From assembly GCA_946122785.1 (NCBI GenBank), contig CAMGYJ010000003.1:2294001-2358000 (forward strand): DNA of 64,000 nt, written 5' to 3'. Position 1 is the first letter of the stretch, and each line of letters opens with the position of its first letter. The notes under the pieces are model-generated. The model made no database searches. It was not told the origin of the DNA and was given only the letters and a program-made list of their open reading frames with translations. A program made the position numbers and the translations under genes. Below are positions 20,861-31,900 of this stretch, one piece after another. Origin of the DNA: Linum tenue. Taxonomy: Eukaryota; Streptophyta; Magnoliopsida; Malpighiales; Linaceae.

Positions 20861-23234
20861 GTGGCAGCACGTGGCATCCGTTGGTATGACGGTGGTGGGA
20901 TGTTGGTAGATGAGGCCATGACACGTCTACATGCTAGGGAGGATGGGGATGCTGAGGCACGATGCTATTTAATGTGTTTGATAGGGTCCACGCTTTTTAT
21001 GGATAAGAGTTCTGATCATGTTCATGGATGGTTGTACTCTTACTTCAAAGATTTGCAGATGGTTAGTAAGTATGCATGGGGTGCTGGTGCGATTGCCTGG
21101 ATGTATAGGCAGCTTGGGAGATCTAGTCGAGCAGGATCTAAAGGATTTTCTGGGTGCTTGACCTTGTTACAAGCTTGGATCTATGAGTATTTTCCATTGT
21201 TGCGCATTAACAGAGCTGCACCATAGACCGTGGCACAGGGAGACCCATTGGCTAGGAGGTGGGAGGGTCCCGTTCATGGAAGGGGGCCTAGTGAGGTTCC
21301 ACGACGGTTGGATCATTATCGTCGACTGTTGGATGGCTTTACAGCGGACCACGTGGACTGGCTTCCTTTTGGTGCCCACCCTGGTCGTGCGGTACCTAGA
21401 TCTTTGTATCGGGGGGTGATACGTATCTATGACGTGACTGAGGCCTACGATCCCTCACGCACTCTCCGTCAGTTTGGGTATAGACAGGTGATCCCTGATC
21501 CTCCTATTCGACCATCTCGTGTCAGTCGACCTGCTGTAGGGACCTATAAGGTCGTTTTTGGGGCCGACCTCGATCAGCTTTGGAGGTCTCGTGGTCAGCT
21601 GATCAATTTGGATGCCTACTCTACACCTTTTGACGACACAGTATCCGTTGACCCAGAGTACCTTAAGTGGTACACTTTGCGCACTCACACATGCATTGTC
21701 CCCCCAGAGATGGTGAGCAGCAGGAGGTGGCGTTGTTGACGTATGAGATGGTTAGTTTCTATGTTTTCCCCCTATTGGTAAATTTTATTTATAACATTTT
21801 ATACTACTGTGGTATGATATACTAACACTAAATTTTATTTCTTGGACATTGCAGCTAGCATGTTAGATTATTGATGGTATTGATCCTTTGCTTCGTGCTT
21901 CTGATGGGGATCTTGACAGGTTGGGTCCTTATGGTGACATGATTCGACGAGTTCGTGACAAGTACATCGCTTTTCGCCAGCAGAGACCATACCGTCCACT
22001 TACCTTGTAGTTGTTATATGTTGAACATTGTTGTTTGATGTTTGGATGTTTGATGTTTGGATGTTGGAACTCTAGTTTGTTTAGGTTTAGGTGTTGGATA
22101 TTTGTCATTTGATGTCCGGATGTTGGATGTTTGCTATTTTTATATTTGGATGTTGGATGTTTCATATTTGAGGTTTGGATGTTAGATCTTTGATATTTGT
22201 GTTTTTTTAGTAAATTTGCACATGTTACTTGATTAATTTAACCTAAATCTACATATTTTCTAACACAAAACATACACTACTTGATTAATTCCACGTAAAT
22301 CCACGTAACTTCGAACACAAAGCACACACTAAAATAATATAAAAAAACACAATCTAAGGAAACAACACTTAATCACCCTCTTCATCATCGTTTGGATAAT
22401 GTCCTCCGAGAATGGCATACAACGCCTGCTCTTGCTCGTATAACAAGTCCCAATCAGGAATTGATGTCATATTCCGAAAATGAGACCACTGTGGTGAAAA
22501 AGGAGGCATTGGTGTCACTCCATCGACATCATCGACTATGAGTCGGACCCAATGTGCCCCAGTAAAGACCAATGCCATAACAGCACTTGGTTGAGTGAAC
22601 CCCTCCGGCGCAATCCGACAATCCAATCTGTGAACTACTGCCTCCAACGATCCATCTCTAGAAAGGTAAACACCCTCGTAGAGACCCCAATGGTTTCTAA
22701 CCTCTGTGATGATATCTTGTCTCATTTATAGGTAGTGTCCCTCGTCTCCATGAATCGCCTGTGACATGGCCCGAAAACCACATTGCCCATCTGGTTCTGG
22801 GTCAAACCAACCTCTAACAAGAGGGTGGATGTTGGGTGGGACATAGCGAAGATAGGGGCAAACATTTCTCTCATTATGAACATGCATATGCTGATTTTTT
22901 CGTGCACCTACAACAAATGGAAAAAATAACTAATATAAATGGTCACATATTGGAAACCTTACAAATGGGGTGAATTGCAAACTTGGTCACCCATATTACT
23001 CATTTATAACACTTTAGCCACCCGAATCGAAAACCATTCAACCTAGCCACTGATACTACACGTTTATGTCATATTTGGTCACTCGCCGTCTAGTTCGGTT
23101 AAGAGTGTCCTAGGTGGCAGTCAACTCCAACGTTTGACCGTTAAAAATCTTATGTGTCATTTAAAACCAATTAATTAATAAATTTAAATGTCTTATATTT
23201 TACAGCTCACAATTTCAATTTTTAATTTATTTTA

Positions 23235-23921
23235 ATAAAAATAGTTTACTTTACCCACTAACACACAAATCGCCGACCTCCTCATATGCCGCAATTCCGC
23301 CATCGCAATCTCCCCCGCCATCACCGTCGCACTCTCCGAGAGAAAAATAGGCAGAAAGAAACGGCGAAATCGACCCTCCGGAGAACTTTCTCCCAAATCT
23401 ACCAGCTCCCTTCTGTCTCTCCCTTTACAAAATCCGTCGTCGCCGGTTCTTCCTCCTCCGACGCATGCTCCTATCCCTCTGGGTATTAATTTAATTTACA
23501 CATAGGCTGTTTTTGTTCCATCAATCCCTTCATCATTGCGTTTTCACACCTTTGCTTATACACTCTCTACAGACAGCTTTCCGTAATCATCGATTGCTTT
23601 GCTAGCTTATCTCCTTGCTGATGCATGCCACTGATCTCTTGGTGCCTTTCTTCCAAAATTTAACAGAGAAAAGAAGCCCCTAAACGTACTCTAAGTGATT
23701 GCGGCACCACTGCTCCGACGCCGGGAATGGCTCCCGAGCGACGGCTATGTAACTGCTGGAACTTCCAAGAAGCCCGACCTCCCCGTCCTCTCGCCAATTA
23801 TCTCCATCGCCAGATCATTTCGGCTGGGGGGAATCGAGGCCGCAAGTTATTCTCCGAGGCCCGCGTCACCCGCGTCAACGACAGGGATGCCCCGCTGCTG
23901 ATTTTCTTCCAGATCTAGACG
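23235..23921. other. GC-rich exon-like cargo of MULE-2
   Basis: Between the left arm and Copia-E. Codon-like GC-rich blocks (23280-23490 and 23695-23921) alternate with AT-rich intron-like DNA, and one block ends in a donor-like GGGTATTAAT. No domain recognised. It may be captured host gene sequence (Pack-MULE) or the element's own leader. Confidence 0.4.
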
Positions 23922-23926
23922 AGTTC

Positions 23927-24191
23927 TAAAGGGTTTACGTGCATGAGCATGCGTAGGGTTAGTTTGGTATTTTAGCTTTACTAAAACCTACGGTCAAACC
24001 TAGGTGATTTGTACTTTAGGGTTGTATATATAGCTCCTGTTATTGGCTCCGCAGCACACTTGAGAAAGCAATAAGAAAAGACAGAGAAGGGGTTCTCCTT
24101 CTCCGTGGATTAGTCTCGTTCATACTGAACGAGGATACCACGTAAATTGCTTGTGTCGTGATCCTTTTCTTATCGTATCTTAGATTTTTCA
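23927..24191 (+). repeat. 5' LTR of Copia-E
   Basis: TAAAGGGTTTACGTGC to GATTTTTCA. TATA box gtatatata near 24026-24033. Followed immediately by the PBS. Confidence 0.92.
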
Positions 24192-24226
24192 TGGTATCAG
24201 AGCAGGTCAATTGAAGATCCAGAAAA

Positions 24227-25030
24227 ATGAGCACGGGCAGCGCCAGCGAGAGCTCAATGGTGAGCAGTGGCGGTGGTTTGGGCGGACAGATTCCTCCGGT
24301 TATTCCATCCGGCTTGAGAATTCTAGCGTCCGACAATCCTGGACAGCTTTTTGTTGGAGAACTTCTGAATGACTCGAATTATGGCGAGTGGGTCACCGAT
24401 ATGACCGAAGCCCTCATCGCGAAGAACAAGATGGGGATGGTCGACGGGACGTTCGTCAAACCTGTGAATGAAGAGTTGTTGGGAGCGTGGCTCCAGTGCG
24501 ATGCCCTAGTGAAGGGCTGGTTGAAGACAGGGATGGAGAAAGAGGTCCGGAACTCCATCCGATATGCTAAAACCGCAAGAGACATCTGGGTTGATTTGGA
24601 GTCTCGGTTTGGTCAGGTCTCTGCGCCGCGGGCGTACGAGTTACGACAATTGATGAGCTTGCTTCGTCAGGAGAAGCTCTCGGTCTCGACCTTTTATACG
24701 AAGCTGCGCGGCATATGGGAAGAGATGCAGACTATTACCCTGATTCCCAAATGCACTTGCGGGCTGTGTACTTGCGATATCGAGCGGCGGGTTCGAAACA
24801 ATCTTGAGAGTGATCGCCTGTTTGATTTCCTGATGGGGTTGGATGAATCCTTCTCCACGGTCAAGACTCAAATCCTATCAATGAAGCCTACCCCTAATAT
24901 TGCGGAAGCTTATCGTCTGATAGCAACTGAGTAGCAGCACAAAAATATAGCCGCTAGTCGTCGTCCTGCGGTAAAGGCAGCTGCTTTTCAGGCTCGTCCG
25001 GATAGAGATGAGCGCGATACGGGGCGCCGT
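24227..25030 (+). pseudogene. Gag of Copia-E
   Basis: ATG 24227 (ATGAGCACGGGC). A copia gag (UBN2-like) domain follows: LLNDSNYGEWVTDMTEALIA, then DIWVDLESRFGQ and LRQLMSLLRQEKLSVSTFYTKL. It is stopped by TAG at 24932-24934, where the frame otherwise continues (QHKNIA). It then needs a frameshift near 25010-25030 to reach the GHTKEKIFELIGWPE zinc-knuckle remnant. That knuckle has lost a cysteine: the family reads CFEL where IFEL is seen. Confidence 0.85.
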
Positions 25031-25724
25031 GATGAATGGTCACACGAAGGAAAAAATTTTCGAGCTGATTGGATGGCCTGAAAAATGGCCCGAGAGGAAG
25101 CAACGGCAGGGAGAGAAAGGGTCTCGCAAGGGACCACGGAAAGAAGCTCCGAGGGCTGCTAATTCCTCCACCATGGCGGGAATTTCGATTCCTGGTCTAT
25201 CTACTGACCAAATTCAGCAACTGGTTCAGTTTATAAGTCAAGCCAATGGGCCTGTCACTTCCACACCATCATCGGACTCCACGGCGAACATGTCAGGTAA
25301 TTTCGTTTCGGATTCTGAGTGGGTTATTGATTCTGGTTGCACTGAATATATTACCAATAACTCAGGTTTGCTGGAGAATTCAAGGAACGTTTCAGGATAT
25401 CTTCCGGTTAAGATCCCAAATGGGGATAGTATTCCGGTAACAAAGATTGGTGAAGTTAGCTTGTCTAGTGGAATGAAATTAAGCCATGTCTTGAGTATAC
25501 CCCTCTTCAAGTGTAATCTTCTATCGGTGAGCAGGTTGACACGGGATTTTGATGTGGCCTTGATATTCTTACGTGATTTTTGCATCATCCATGACTTACA
25601 CTCCAGGAGGATGATTGGTAGTGGGAAGCTGCGTGACGGGCTATATTACCTGCGATTGTTTGGAGCTACTAAATCGAGGGCGTTGGCTGCATCCATTGGT
25701 CGCATGAAGATGGATGAGGTGTGA
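25031..25724 (+). pseudogene. Protease and pre-integrase segment of Copia-E
   Basis: Contains the aspartic protease motif WVIDSGCTEYITN. The usual copia motif is DSGATDHI or similar, so the triad itself is altered. LSIPLFKCNLLSVSRLT and the GAG_pre-integrase end (LRDGLYYL) follow. It is stopped by TGA at 25722-25724, where family members have a Trp codon (LWHSRLGHPS). Another single-base shift lies near 25798 before the integrase frame. Confidence 0.85.
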
Positions 25725-25837
25725 CACTCAAGGTTGGGGCATCCGTCGCAGGGTAAGTCAGGGTTACTTTTTGATGTTATTCAAAATAAAGGCAGGTTGA
25801 ATTTTGTGATTCGTGTGTTCGTGCCAAACAAACTCGG

Positions 25838-28456
25838 TTGCCTTTTGCTAGAAGTACAATCAAGACTACTCGTTGTTTTCAGTTGATTCATGTGGATATA
25901 TGGGGCAGTTTTAAAACCTCCACACATAGTGGCGCTCAGTATGTTCTGACTATCGTTGATGACTTCAGTCGTGCAACGTGGGTTTATTTGATGCGATACA
26001 AATCTGATGTGGAAAGACACCTTGAGGTGTTCATTAATATGGTTCAGACACAGTTTCAACAACAGGTCACTCGGATTCAAGCGGATAATGGGATGGAGTT
26101 TCAAACAGCTCACTTGCGGTCATTCTATGAAGACCGTGGGATTGTATTGCAAACGTCGTGCACTGATACACCTCAGCAAAACGGAGTAGTCGAGCGAAAA
26201 CACAGGCATCTCCTTGACACAGCTCGGGCTCTTATGTTTCGTGCGAATCTGCCGTTGAAATTCTGGGGGGAATCAGTAATCACAGCTACTTATTTGATAA
26301 ATCGGCTGCCTTCCAAGGCTCTTGGGAATCGCACTCCCTACGAAGTGCTCTTAGGCAAGGTTCCAACCTATGATCATCTCCGTGTTTTCGGTTGCTTGGC
26401 CTATGGAAAGGATACACACAAGAGTCTTTCAAAATTTGCAGAACGTGGACATCCCTCTATTTTCGTTGGGTACCCAGCAAATCAGAAGGGTTATCGGCTG
26501 TGGGACTTGGAAGCCAGGAAGTTTTATGTAAGCCATGACGTTATTTTCATGGAAAATATATTTCCTTGTCATGCTGGTGCAGGCTATTTCTCCCAGCCCT
26601 TGGAGAATTATTCTTCTTCACCTGCAGCTGTTGTTCCCGAAGCCGAAGAGGCCCCAGCAGCCTCGCCGATCACCCCCCAAGCGGACGACGTTCGGGAAGA
26701 AGAAGATGCTGACAACGCAGCATCTGAGGCCATGGATCCCTCGCCTGAGAACTCGGTCGATGACCAGGTTCCACCGGATTCGCCTCCGTCAGACCCGCCG
26801 GTGCGGCGTAGCTTGCGAACTCGCACCGTCCCTAAACATTTGGACGTCTACGAGGCCGAGCTGCCACCGTCCAACATACCCTATCCCATCAAGGATCACG
26901 TGGGTTACCATGCTGTCTCTCAACCTCATCGAGCCTTCTTGTCAGCAGTGAACAGGACTCCTGAACCTAATTACTTTCATCAAGCCATTCGTCACATCGA
27001 GTGGAGGGAAGCTATGAAACGTGAGATTAAGGCACTTGAAGACAATCACACTTGGACACTTGTTCCACTGCCGCCAGGGAAGAGAGCCATCACACCAAAA
27101 TGGGTATACAAAATTAAGTACCATCCCGATGGCAGCATCGAGAGGTACAAGGCCCGGCTTGTTGCCAAGGGATTTACACAGGTGGAGGGGGTAGATTATC
27201 ATGATACGTATGCTCCGGTTGCTAAGTTGGTTAGCGTACGTGCCCTTCTCTCAGTCGCTGTGGTTCGCGGCTGGAACGTAGATCAACTTGATGTCAACAA
27301 CGCCTTTTTACATGGGGATCTCGACGAAGAAGTCTACATGAAGATCCCTGATGGTTTTGCGGCGCCTGGTGAAACTCGTGTGTGCCGTCTCCACAAATCC
27401 TTGTACGGATTGAAGCAAGCTTCTCGTAACTGGTACGCTAAGTTCACTTCGACTTTATTGGGTCTCGGTTTTACCCGTTCACGGGCAGATTACTCTCTAT
27501 TTGTTCGGAAGACAGCTACCAGTTTTGTTACAGCCTTGATATACGTCGATGACGTCATTCTTGCCGGTGATGATCGAGATTTTATGGAGCATGTTAAGTC
27601 CACCTTAGATGAGCGGTTCGGTATCAAGAATCTGGGGCCGCTAAAGTATTTCTTGGGGATTGAGGTGGCCCGTTCACAGAAGGGAATAGTGCTCAGTCAG
27701 CGGAAATATACCCTTGATCTTCTTCAGGATGCAGGACTTACGGGGGGGCGTCCTACTTCTGTCCCAGTTGAGCAAAATCACCCTCTCACTCGTCCGGCTT
27801 CTGATGATGCTTCTGATGATGCGGCCTCGACAAATGATAGATCCGCTTATCGTCGTCTGGTTGGTCGATTACAGTATTTGACCGTCACTCGGCCTGATAT
27901 TGTTTATGCCATCAATATTCTCAGTCGTTTTGTGCATTCTCCGACTTCCGCACACGTGGCTGCTGCGGACCGCATCTTGCGCTACTTGAAAAATGCACCG
28001 GGTCAAGGAATTCTGCTTCCTACCTCTGGGTATTTTATTTTGTTGGGTAATGCGCCTGTTTCCTGGCGAACCAAGAAACAAACAGTTGTCGCTCGTTCTT
28101 CAGCCGAGGCCGAGTATCGTTCTATGGCCAGTGCTGTCAGTGAGGTTCTTTGGCTCCGAGCTCTCCTTTGTGATTTGGGGGTTCCTCAATCTACACCCAC
28201 GGTTCTTCACTGTGATAACCAGGCGGCAGTGCACATCGCGTCCAATCCTGTGTTTCACGAGCGGACTAAGCACGTTGAACTCGAATGCTACTTTGTTCGA
28301 GATCATGTTACCAGCCGCACCATTCTTCCTACGAAGATTGCTTCTCACGACCAGGTGGCTGATCTCTTTACCAAAGGCCTCGACAGTGACCAATTCCCCT
28401 ATCTCCTCTCCAAGCTCGGCATTTGCAACCTGCATGCTTCGCTTGCGGGGGGGTAA
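25838..28456 (+). pseudogene. Integrase-reverse transcriptase-RNase H of Copia-E
   Basis: An 872-codon open frame. The integrase DDE residues are visible: D20 in HVDIWG, D about 83 in QADNGMEF, E about 119 in VVERKH. RT covers about residues 400-640 with YVDDVILAG near 568. RNase H ends with SSAEAEYRSMASAVSE and ADLFTKGL. Between GQGILLPTS and GYFILLGN (near 28025) about two dozen codons that normally include the ADWA catalytic Asp of copia RNase H are missing, in frame. The frame thus looks healthy but RNase H cannot work. The start given is the beginning of the open frame, not a true initiation site. Confidence 0.9.
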
Positions 28457-28718
28457 AGGGTTTACGTGCATGAGCATGCGTAGGGTTAGTTTGGTATTTT
28501 AGCTTTACTAAAACCTACGGCCAACCCTAGGTGATTTGTACTTTAGGGTTGTATATATAGATCATGTTATTGGCTCCGCAGCACACTTGAGAAAGCAATA
28601 AGAAAAGACTGAGAAGGGGTTCTCCTTCTCCGTGGATTAGTCTCGTTCATACTGAACGAGGATACCACGTAAATCGCTTGTGTCGTGATCCTTTTCTTAT
28701 CGTATCTTAGATTTTTCA
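28454..28718 (+). repeat. 3' LTR of Copia-E
   Basis: Same length as the 5' LTR. Differences seen by eye at the ccaaccc/tcaaacc, gatcatg/gctcctg, actgag/acagag and aatcgc/aattgc sites. Confidence 0.92.
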
Positions 28719-28723
28719 AGTTC

Positions 28724-28981
28724 TAATGGAGCGTCGTCAGAACGACGACTTATTTCTCTGACGAGAGGGTGACTTCCTACGAAGGGCTTTTGTTGCTGGA
28801 CGATGGATTTCTCTTATCCATTATAACCCAGAAGCAAGCTTGATGCCTTTTTTACATTCTTCTCTATCATTCAAGTTAACTCAGTGGTCGGAGAAAAGAG
28901 AAGGGCATGGGATTTTGTCTTTTTAATTTATTGGGTAACTAGTTGGGGAAGGGAGGGACGGAAGGGAGCCGGTCAAATGTT
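28724..28981. other. Remaining MULE-2 body between Copia-E and the right arm
   Basis: Continues the GC-rich block interrupted by Copia-E, then becomes AT-rich. No gene recognised. Confidence 0.4.
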
Positions 28982-31900
28982 GGAGTTGAAATTGTGAGCT
29001 GTAAAATATAATAAATTTAAATATATTAATTAATTATTTTTTAAATGACACATCAGCTTTTTAACGGTCAAACGTTGGAGTTGATTGTCACCTAGGACAG
29101 ACTTAATGGAACTAGACGGCGAGTGACCAAATATGACATAAACGTGTAGTATCAGTGGCTAAGTTGAATGGTTTTCGATTCGGGTGGCTAAAATGTTATG
29201 AATGAGTAATATGGGTGACCAAGTTTGCATTTCACCCCTTACAAATGAGACAAGATATCATCACAAAAATATTAAAATGATGCTAACCTGCAGGGGTTTT
29301 GCTCCTAGGTGTCCTCGGGCTCTGATTTGTTTTGCTCCTCTTTTCTGCCCTTGCCCTCTCATGCTCAAACGAAGAAGGATCTCGGGCGTTGGTCCTCTTA
29401 GGTGGTCGTCCCCTTTGAGCCTCTGACTCCCTAGGCTCTTGTAGGCCTTCAACTTGAGGATGAATATGGGGTCGTAGTATCTGAGTTTCCTTCCGAATAG
29501 CAGCTGGCCCTTGTTTGTACACATCCTCCACCATTACTGTAAAAATGTTACGCTCAATGGCATCATGGTCTTCCCATTCGGCACGATCGGGAGGACTCTC
29601 ATACACCAAAGATGACCATAATCGATGCAAGTGGTAGGGATACAACTCTACGGCGACAACACTATATTCATCCATCTTACATTTACATGGTAGACCATGT
29701 GTCTCAGGTAGCCAACATCCACATCGCCGAACGATTTCCCTCTCTCATTCTTCCATCATCAACTCAATCGCCCACAAGCTTACTTCCTTATTCAAGTTTC
29801 CATATGGCGGTCCATAGGCTAATGCAAATACCTTTCCGAATCATGAATTTCTAAGTCAAAATCAAATTAAGGATATAGGGAAGTACTAATTTAAATAAGC
29901 AAAAAAATGAAAATACCTTGGAAAGTGATGCCTCTAAGTCCTTCTTCAATTCAATCACTCTTCCCTCGACGGATGTATGAAATCTGAGGAAGAGTGTATC
30001 GATCTTGTGGGTCGAAGTGGCAAGCCATTTCTTCAAAGAGGAATGCATTGACTCTACCCTATTTGTGCTTGTGTTACCAATATGGAAGACACGATTGGTG
30101 TAGCAATGAGCCCACCTTTCCGCGCATGGTATCCACTCACATCTGAGGTAGTCCATCAACTTTTCGTTTGTACCCCAATGACCATTTTGCAAGTCTCGCC
30201 AACGCCGTTGGAACCCTGCCTCGGTATTGGCATTCAAGACTCTCCCCCATGGACCTTCTATAAACCACTCTGCAGAATCACGACTGATCCCAAAAGACAA
30301 CATTTTAGCTTCAATGTTCCTCTTCATGTGCCACACACATAGTAAATGAGCTGGAGATGGAAAGATCTGTCACAATGAGACACCCAAACCTCCCTCCTTA
30401 TAGGTAACAAACGCATCTGGTGTTCGATCACCAAGCAGATGCTTCAATTGCATCAAAACCCAAGCATATGTCTCCTTCGTCTCATCCGACACCAATGCAA
30501 ACCCAATATTGAATTTCTTCTTCACCGGACTAACACCAATCAACTGAACTAGTGGCTGCTTATACTTGTTGGTCTTGTAATTTGAGTCTATCAAAATGAC
30601 GAAATACCATGCGCTCAACATCCGAATAGACTCTGGATGGCAAAGGAAGAGTCTAGAAACACGACGCTCATCATCAAACTCGCACTCAACAAAGTAATCG
30701 AGACGTTGAGCTTCTATCAATGTGCACCTCATAGGTTTCATGCCACCCAATCTCTCACGCCTAATCTTTTCTGTCTCGTTATAAATCTGCTTCATATGGT
30801 GATGAGCATCGTACTTCCTATTCACAAAACTCCTAATATCTCTTGCTTGAGTATGTGTTGCCTCCAACTCCTTAATATCCATTCTTCTCTCTTTCGAAAG
30901 AGAATTCCTTTGCCTACTTCCTTCAGAATAAACCTCCAATTTGTGATTGTGAAATCCTCTCGACTTACCCGGATTATCTTTGTCCTTAACACCAAAAATT
31001 CTCCACTCGCACTTGCCATCTACCAATGAACAACGCACTACCACTCGGAAACGACAATCAGACTTACCTGTTTTAGATTTGCTCTGTGTTGTTTTCGCCA
31101 AATCAGGAGTATATGACTTGTTCCTATAGCCATGGTTGCAATCCATATAGTACCGCGGATATTTTTCTGATGAGTGATTTTGCTTGACTGATCCCACAAT
31201 CAAGAAAAACCTATTTCTCATGGCAATCTCTCTTGCAGCCGCACAAGCATCATCATGGGTATCATAAACAACATCATTTATGAAAAATGATGTGTAATCA
31301 ACATTGTCACCCTTATCATTTCCAAAACCTCCCTACAAAAAATACACGGTATAAATATTTACGTTAGTCTTGAAACAATTATGTTGCAATCATTTAACTA
31401 TTAAACAACAAAGAAATAAGGTATTTACCGAATCACTCATTTTAAACTTGTTATTTGATGATGATAGCGAATGAGGCTTCTACGCTTTGTCCTCCCTCCT
31501 ACAAGCACAACAACAACAAAAATTAATGAACATATAATATATTTGAAGTGAATTTCATCAAAATTTGTCTAACAATTCACAAAAATCCATCTAAAAATCA
31601 CAAAAACCGGCCCCAAGCATGTGCAAAACATGACTCGCCAATGGTTCAAACGTGCTGCACAGGTGCCTCTACCAGTTAGCGGGCATGTTCTTTATGGGAT
31701 TACGCCGTTTGCAAAGCGGGTTGTCTACTCGCCTTATCCATGGAAAGACATGTGTCCGAAAGGGTGAGACGGCGGGACGGGCAGGCCGATTACAAGCCTC
31801 TCCATCAGCGCGGACATAAGATCGTCCCACCTGTCCACTGACGCGGGCATGTTGTCTACCCGCCTGTCTGATGGATCAAGCATGTGAATTACATGCTCAG

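Larger units (their letters stand above)
17976..22009 (+). pseudogene. Plant mobile domain (PMD, MAIN-like) protein gene of MULE-1, interrupted
   Basis: The start is ATG 17976 (the codon after TTGGTAAAA). Coding blocks: 17976-18652; 20165-20394 (after the solo LTR); 20861-21739 (after the hAT element); and a last exon after an intron (acceptor near 21854) ending TAG 22007-22009. The N-terminus is charged and acidic (SSDDECDEGDEEGD). The PMD region reads LIPSFGGHISHHLWTLG, then FHMPFGEMTITLHAISFLL, CYLMCLIGSTLFMDKSS and WAGAIAWMYRQL-like text. PMDs occur in plant gene-silencing factors (MAIN/MAIL1) and in transposon-encoded proteins; the acidic head and context favour the transposon class. Both insertions leave the flanking codons in register. 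An in-frame TAG at 21224-21226 and a TAG in the last exon (near 21863) show additional decay. Role in transposition unknown. Confidence 0.82.
23927..28718 (+). mobile_element. Copia-E: nearly complete Ty1/copia element (4792 bp), TSD AGTTC
   Basis: Two 265 bp LTRs (23927-24191, 28454-28718) are flanked by agttc (23922-23926, 28719-28723). A PBS tggtatcagagc (initiator tRNA-Met type) follows the 5' LTR at 24192, and a G-rich polypurine tract (gcgggggggg) precedes the 3' LTR. I count about six LTR differences by eye (about 2%), a moderately young insertion. The LTRs begin TA instead of TG. The coding region has two stops, two frameshifts and one in-frame deletion, so the copy is inactive. Confidence 0.95.
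22968..29238. mobile_element. MULE-2: non-autonomous Mutator-like element with ~250 bp inverted repeats, TSD TTACAAATG
   Basis: The left arm (22968 to about 23218) and right arm (about 28982-29238) are long inverted repeats, near-identical for most of their length (e.g. GCAAACTTGGTCACCCATAT on both). Identical 9-mers ttacaaatg flank it (22959-22967, 29239-29247), the Mutator TSD length. Its own body is only about 1.5 kb once Copia-E (4792 bp) is removed, and holds GC-rich exon-like DNA but no transposase. It lies in the intron between the SWIM and OTU exons of the MULE-1 transposase. Confidence 0.93.
22369..31440 (-). pseudogene. MULE transposase with FAR1-type zinc finger, SWIM finger and OTU-like last exon
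   Basis: Proposed exons on the minus strand: 31440-31429, 31332-29917, 29850-29288, then across MULE-2, 22907-22369, with GT/AG sites at each boundary. Domains in order: FAR1/WRKY-GCM1 DNA-binding region (CNHGYRNKS ... HNHKL); the transposase core with the first catalytic Asp (VILIDSNYKTNKY); HLLCVWHMKRNIEAKM; SWIM finger CGCWLPETHGLPCKCK; a basic tail RGRPPKR; and an OTU cysteine-protease motif DPEPDGQCGFRAM. Damage: the usual VTDRE reads VTYKE, so the second catalytic Asp is lost; TGA near 30366; TGA near 29740; probable frameshift near 29835; TAA just after the OTU active-site block (near 22730). It would cut and move MULE-1 if intact; this copy is dead. The OTU may act on ubiquitin or simply be structural. 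Confidence 0.85.
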
